A DNA stretch of 64,000 nt, from NCBI RefSeq assembly GCF_015234135.1, contig NZ_JADGIK010000006.1, forward strand, positions 124,001 through 188,000. Reading direction: 5' to 3'. The translations under genes were made by a program, and so were the position numbers. Shown here one piece after another: positions 62,906 through 64,000 of this stretch. Numbering within the stretch: the first letter of the stretch is position 1; each line of letters opens with the position of its first letter. This stretch comes from Faecalibacter rhinopitheci (GTDB taxonomy: Bacteria > Bacteroidota > Bacteroidia > Flavobacteriales > Weeksellaceae). The notes beneath the pieces are model-generated. The model worked only from the letters and a program-made list of their open reading frames with translations, searched no databases and was not told the DNA's origin.

Positions 62906-63349
62906 ATGAAAACTTTTTTAACTGTTATTACAATTCTTTTATCTTCATTTACTTTTGCACAAAAGATTAATTGGATGACTTTAGAGCAAGCTACTAAAGC
63001 AAGTAAAGAGAATCCTAGTAAGCCTATTTTACTAAATATTTACACTGATTGGTGTGGATATTGTAAAAAATTAGACAAGGAAACTTTTGTAGATCCTGCT
63101 GTTACAAAGTATGTAAATGATAATTATATACCTGTGAAATTTAACGCAGAAACTAAGGAGATGGTATCATTCTTAGGAATCAATTATACATATATAGACG
63201 GTGCAAAAGCTAACTATTTAGCTTTTATATTTTCGCAAGGTAGACTAAGTTATCCAGCAACTGTTGTAATTGATAGTAAAGGAAATACAGAAAAATTAGT
63301 TTTTGGATATAGATCAGCAAGCGATTTTAAAGAAGATATTAAAATCTAA
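62906..63349 (+). CDS. Exported thioredoxin-family protein
   Basis: 147 residues with signal peptide MKTFLTVITILLSSFTFAQ. The thioredoxin fold has the redox motif Cys50-Gly-Tyr-Cys53 in YTDWCGYCKKLDKETFV and the cis-Pro region LSYPATVVIDSKGN. The CGYC motif and the DUF255-like N-terminal half place it with periplasmic thiol-disulphide proteins. It is last in the transporter operon and its 3' end overlaps the opposite-strand ComEC-like gene by 11 bases. Confidence 0.88.
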   Translation: MKTFLTVITILLSSFTFAQKINWMTLEQATKASKENPSKPILLNIYTDWCGYCKKLDKETFVDPAVTKYVNDNYIPVKFNAETKEMVSFLGINYTYIDGAKANYLAFIFSQGRLSYPATVVIDSKGNTEKLVFGYRSASDFKEDIKI

Positions 63350-64000
63350 TCTGAAAAGAGCCTTTTTCTGAGGTATTCCATAAAATAGAATGGTTATTTA
63401 GTTTTAAAATTGAATCCATTTCTGAAATATAACTAGGGTAGTTGCTTCCATCAGCAATTACCCTTTTTATTTGCTTTAAATCCTTCAAATCTTCAGGTTT
63501 ATAACTTGAATTTCTCACCAAAATATAGTCTACATTTTCAGGGTTTTTACTTAAATTTTCTCCTATAAAATAAGTTTCATTATTCACAAATAGAAAAGAT
63601 TTCGTTTTATGAAAATAGTTGTTTTCATAGACCGAATCTAGAGCAATATAAGTGGTATGTTTTATCCGTTGATGTATTTGATAAGGTCTAATAATATATT
63701 GTTTAGTCTGCGATGAATCCAAATTATGAGCATGTAAAATAGTTAATTCATGTCCGTTTCTTATGCCTATTAAACTCGTCCTGTATTGATGAAAAATTAT
63801 AACTTCATTTGAATTTTTGATGCTATTAAAATCCATATATCTATTGATTTGTATACCCAGTAAACAAGCAACAATAACATAAAGTGACACTTTTGATTTA
63901 TATAAAATCAAAGGTTTAATAGCTATTAATATTATGATGATTAAGAAGGCTATAAATGGTGAAATGTAAACTTGTTTCATAATCATGGTTTCATGAGAAG
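63339..64000 (-). CDS. comEC: ComEC/Rec2-family DNA-uptake protein, C-terminal part
   Basis: The frame is open to the right edge; about 220 residues are visible and the N-terminal majority lies beyond. The visible part has two closing membrane helices (ISPFIAFLIIIILIAIKPLI, VSLYVIVACLLGIQINRYMD), then a soluble domain ending with VDYILVRNSS, DLKQIKRVIADGSNYPSYIS and ILWNTSEKGSFQIRF. That end matches my memory of the flavobacterial ComEC C-terminus (VIADGSNY..., ...EKGSF). ComEC forms the inner-membrane channel for DNA in natural transformation. An internal ATG at 63986 is not the start. Certainty is limited by the missing channel core. Confidence 0.7.
   Translation of the reverse strand, partial: SHETMIMKQVYISPFIAFLIIIILIAIKPLILYKSKVSLYVIVACLLGIQINRYMDFNSIKNSNEVIIFHQYRTSLIGIRNGHELTILHAHNLDSSQTKQYIIRPYQIHQRIKHTTYIALDSVYENNYFHKTKSFLFVNNETYFIGENLSKNPENVDYILVRNSSYKPEDLKDLKQIKRVIADGSNYPSYISEMDSILKLNNHSILWNTSEKGSFQIRF

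Overview
The window is a contiguous stretch of a low-G+C (about one third by eye) Bacteroidota chromosome. It is most likely from class Flavobacteriia, perhaps a Weeksellaceae/Empedobacter-like organism, though the genus is a guess. The evidence is the flavobacterial -7 promoter motif TAnnTTTG ahead of about half of the transcription units, the lack of Shine-Dalgarno sites, mevalonate-pathway isoprenoid genes (HMG-CoA synthase and class II HMG-CoA reductase), a 14-gene nuo operon with separate nuoC and nuoD and a short NuoG, a TonB receptor paired with a surface lipoprotein, and S9 peptidases with POT transporters. No phage, insertion sequence, CRISPR array, rRNA or tRNA was seen. Gene density is high and no intergenic gap exceeds 300 bases.

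Layout. 1-9.1 kb: end of a TonB receptor and its lipoprotein, a MIP18/DUF59 Fe-S assembly protein, an SPFH protein, mvaS with a prolyl oligopeptidase, and a zinc alcohol dehydrogenase. 9.1-11.6 kb: two tandemly duplicated small lipoproteins and an uncharacterised inner-membrane protein plus lipoprotein pair. 11.5-14.7 kb: 5-formyl-THF cyclo-ligase, a U32 (TrhP-like) protein with a ferredoxin, and a TrmH-type methyltransferase. 14.8-19.8 kb: polysaccharide export set (CapD-like, Wza-like, Wzc-like). 20-24.5 kb: prs-rplY, an Rrf2 regulator and a hemerythrin-like protein that share an operator-like repeat, a glutaminyl cyclase lipoprotein, and ruvC. 24.5-33.6 kb: PEP carboxylase, GH3-family protein, DUF2797 protein, a small lipoprotein and mfd. 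33.8-46.7 kb: nuoA-N. 46.8-50.5 kb: M1 aminopeptidase, coaX and an acyltransferase. 50.6-52.9 kb: ECF sigma factor, membrane protein and outer-membrane protein operon. 52.9-55.5 kb: PH-domain protein, small membrane protein, YkgJ-type cysteine protein and mvaA. 55.7-63.3 kb: peptide-utilisation block (dipeptidyl peptidase IV and three POT transporters) plus a thioredoxin-like protein. The right edge holds the C-terminal part of a ComEC-like protein.

How it works together. The window reads as core metabolism of a peptide-eating aerobe. Periplasmic S9 and M1 peptidases release small peptides, POT carriers import them with protons, complex I feeds the respiratory chain, PEP carboxylase refills the TCA cycle, and the mevalonate genes supply isoprenoids for quinones and cell-wall carriers. 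No clearly new defence or mobile system is visible. The best leads are the Rrf2/hemerythrin pair with twin operator boxes, the uncharacterised gene pair at 9.9-11.6 kb, the ECF sigma operon with its own-type promoter, and several genes whose -7 box lies so close to the start codon that leaderless transcripts are likely.
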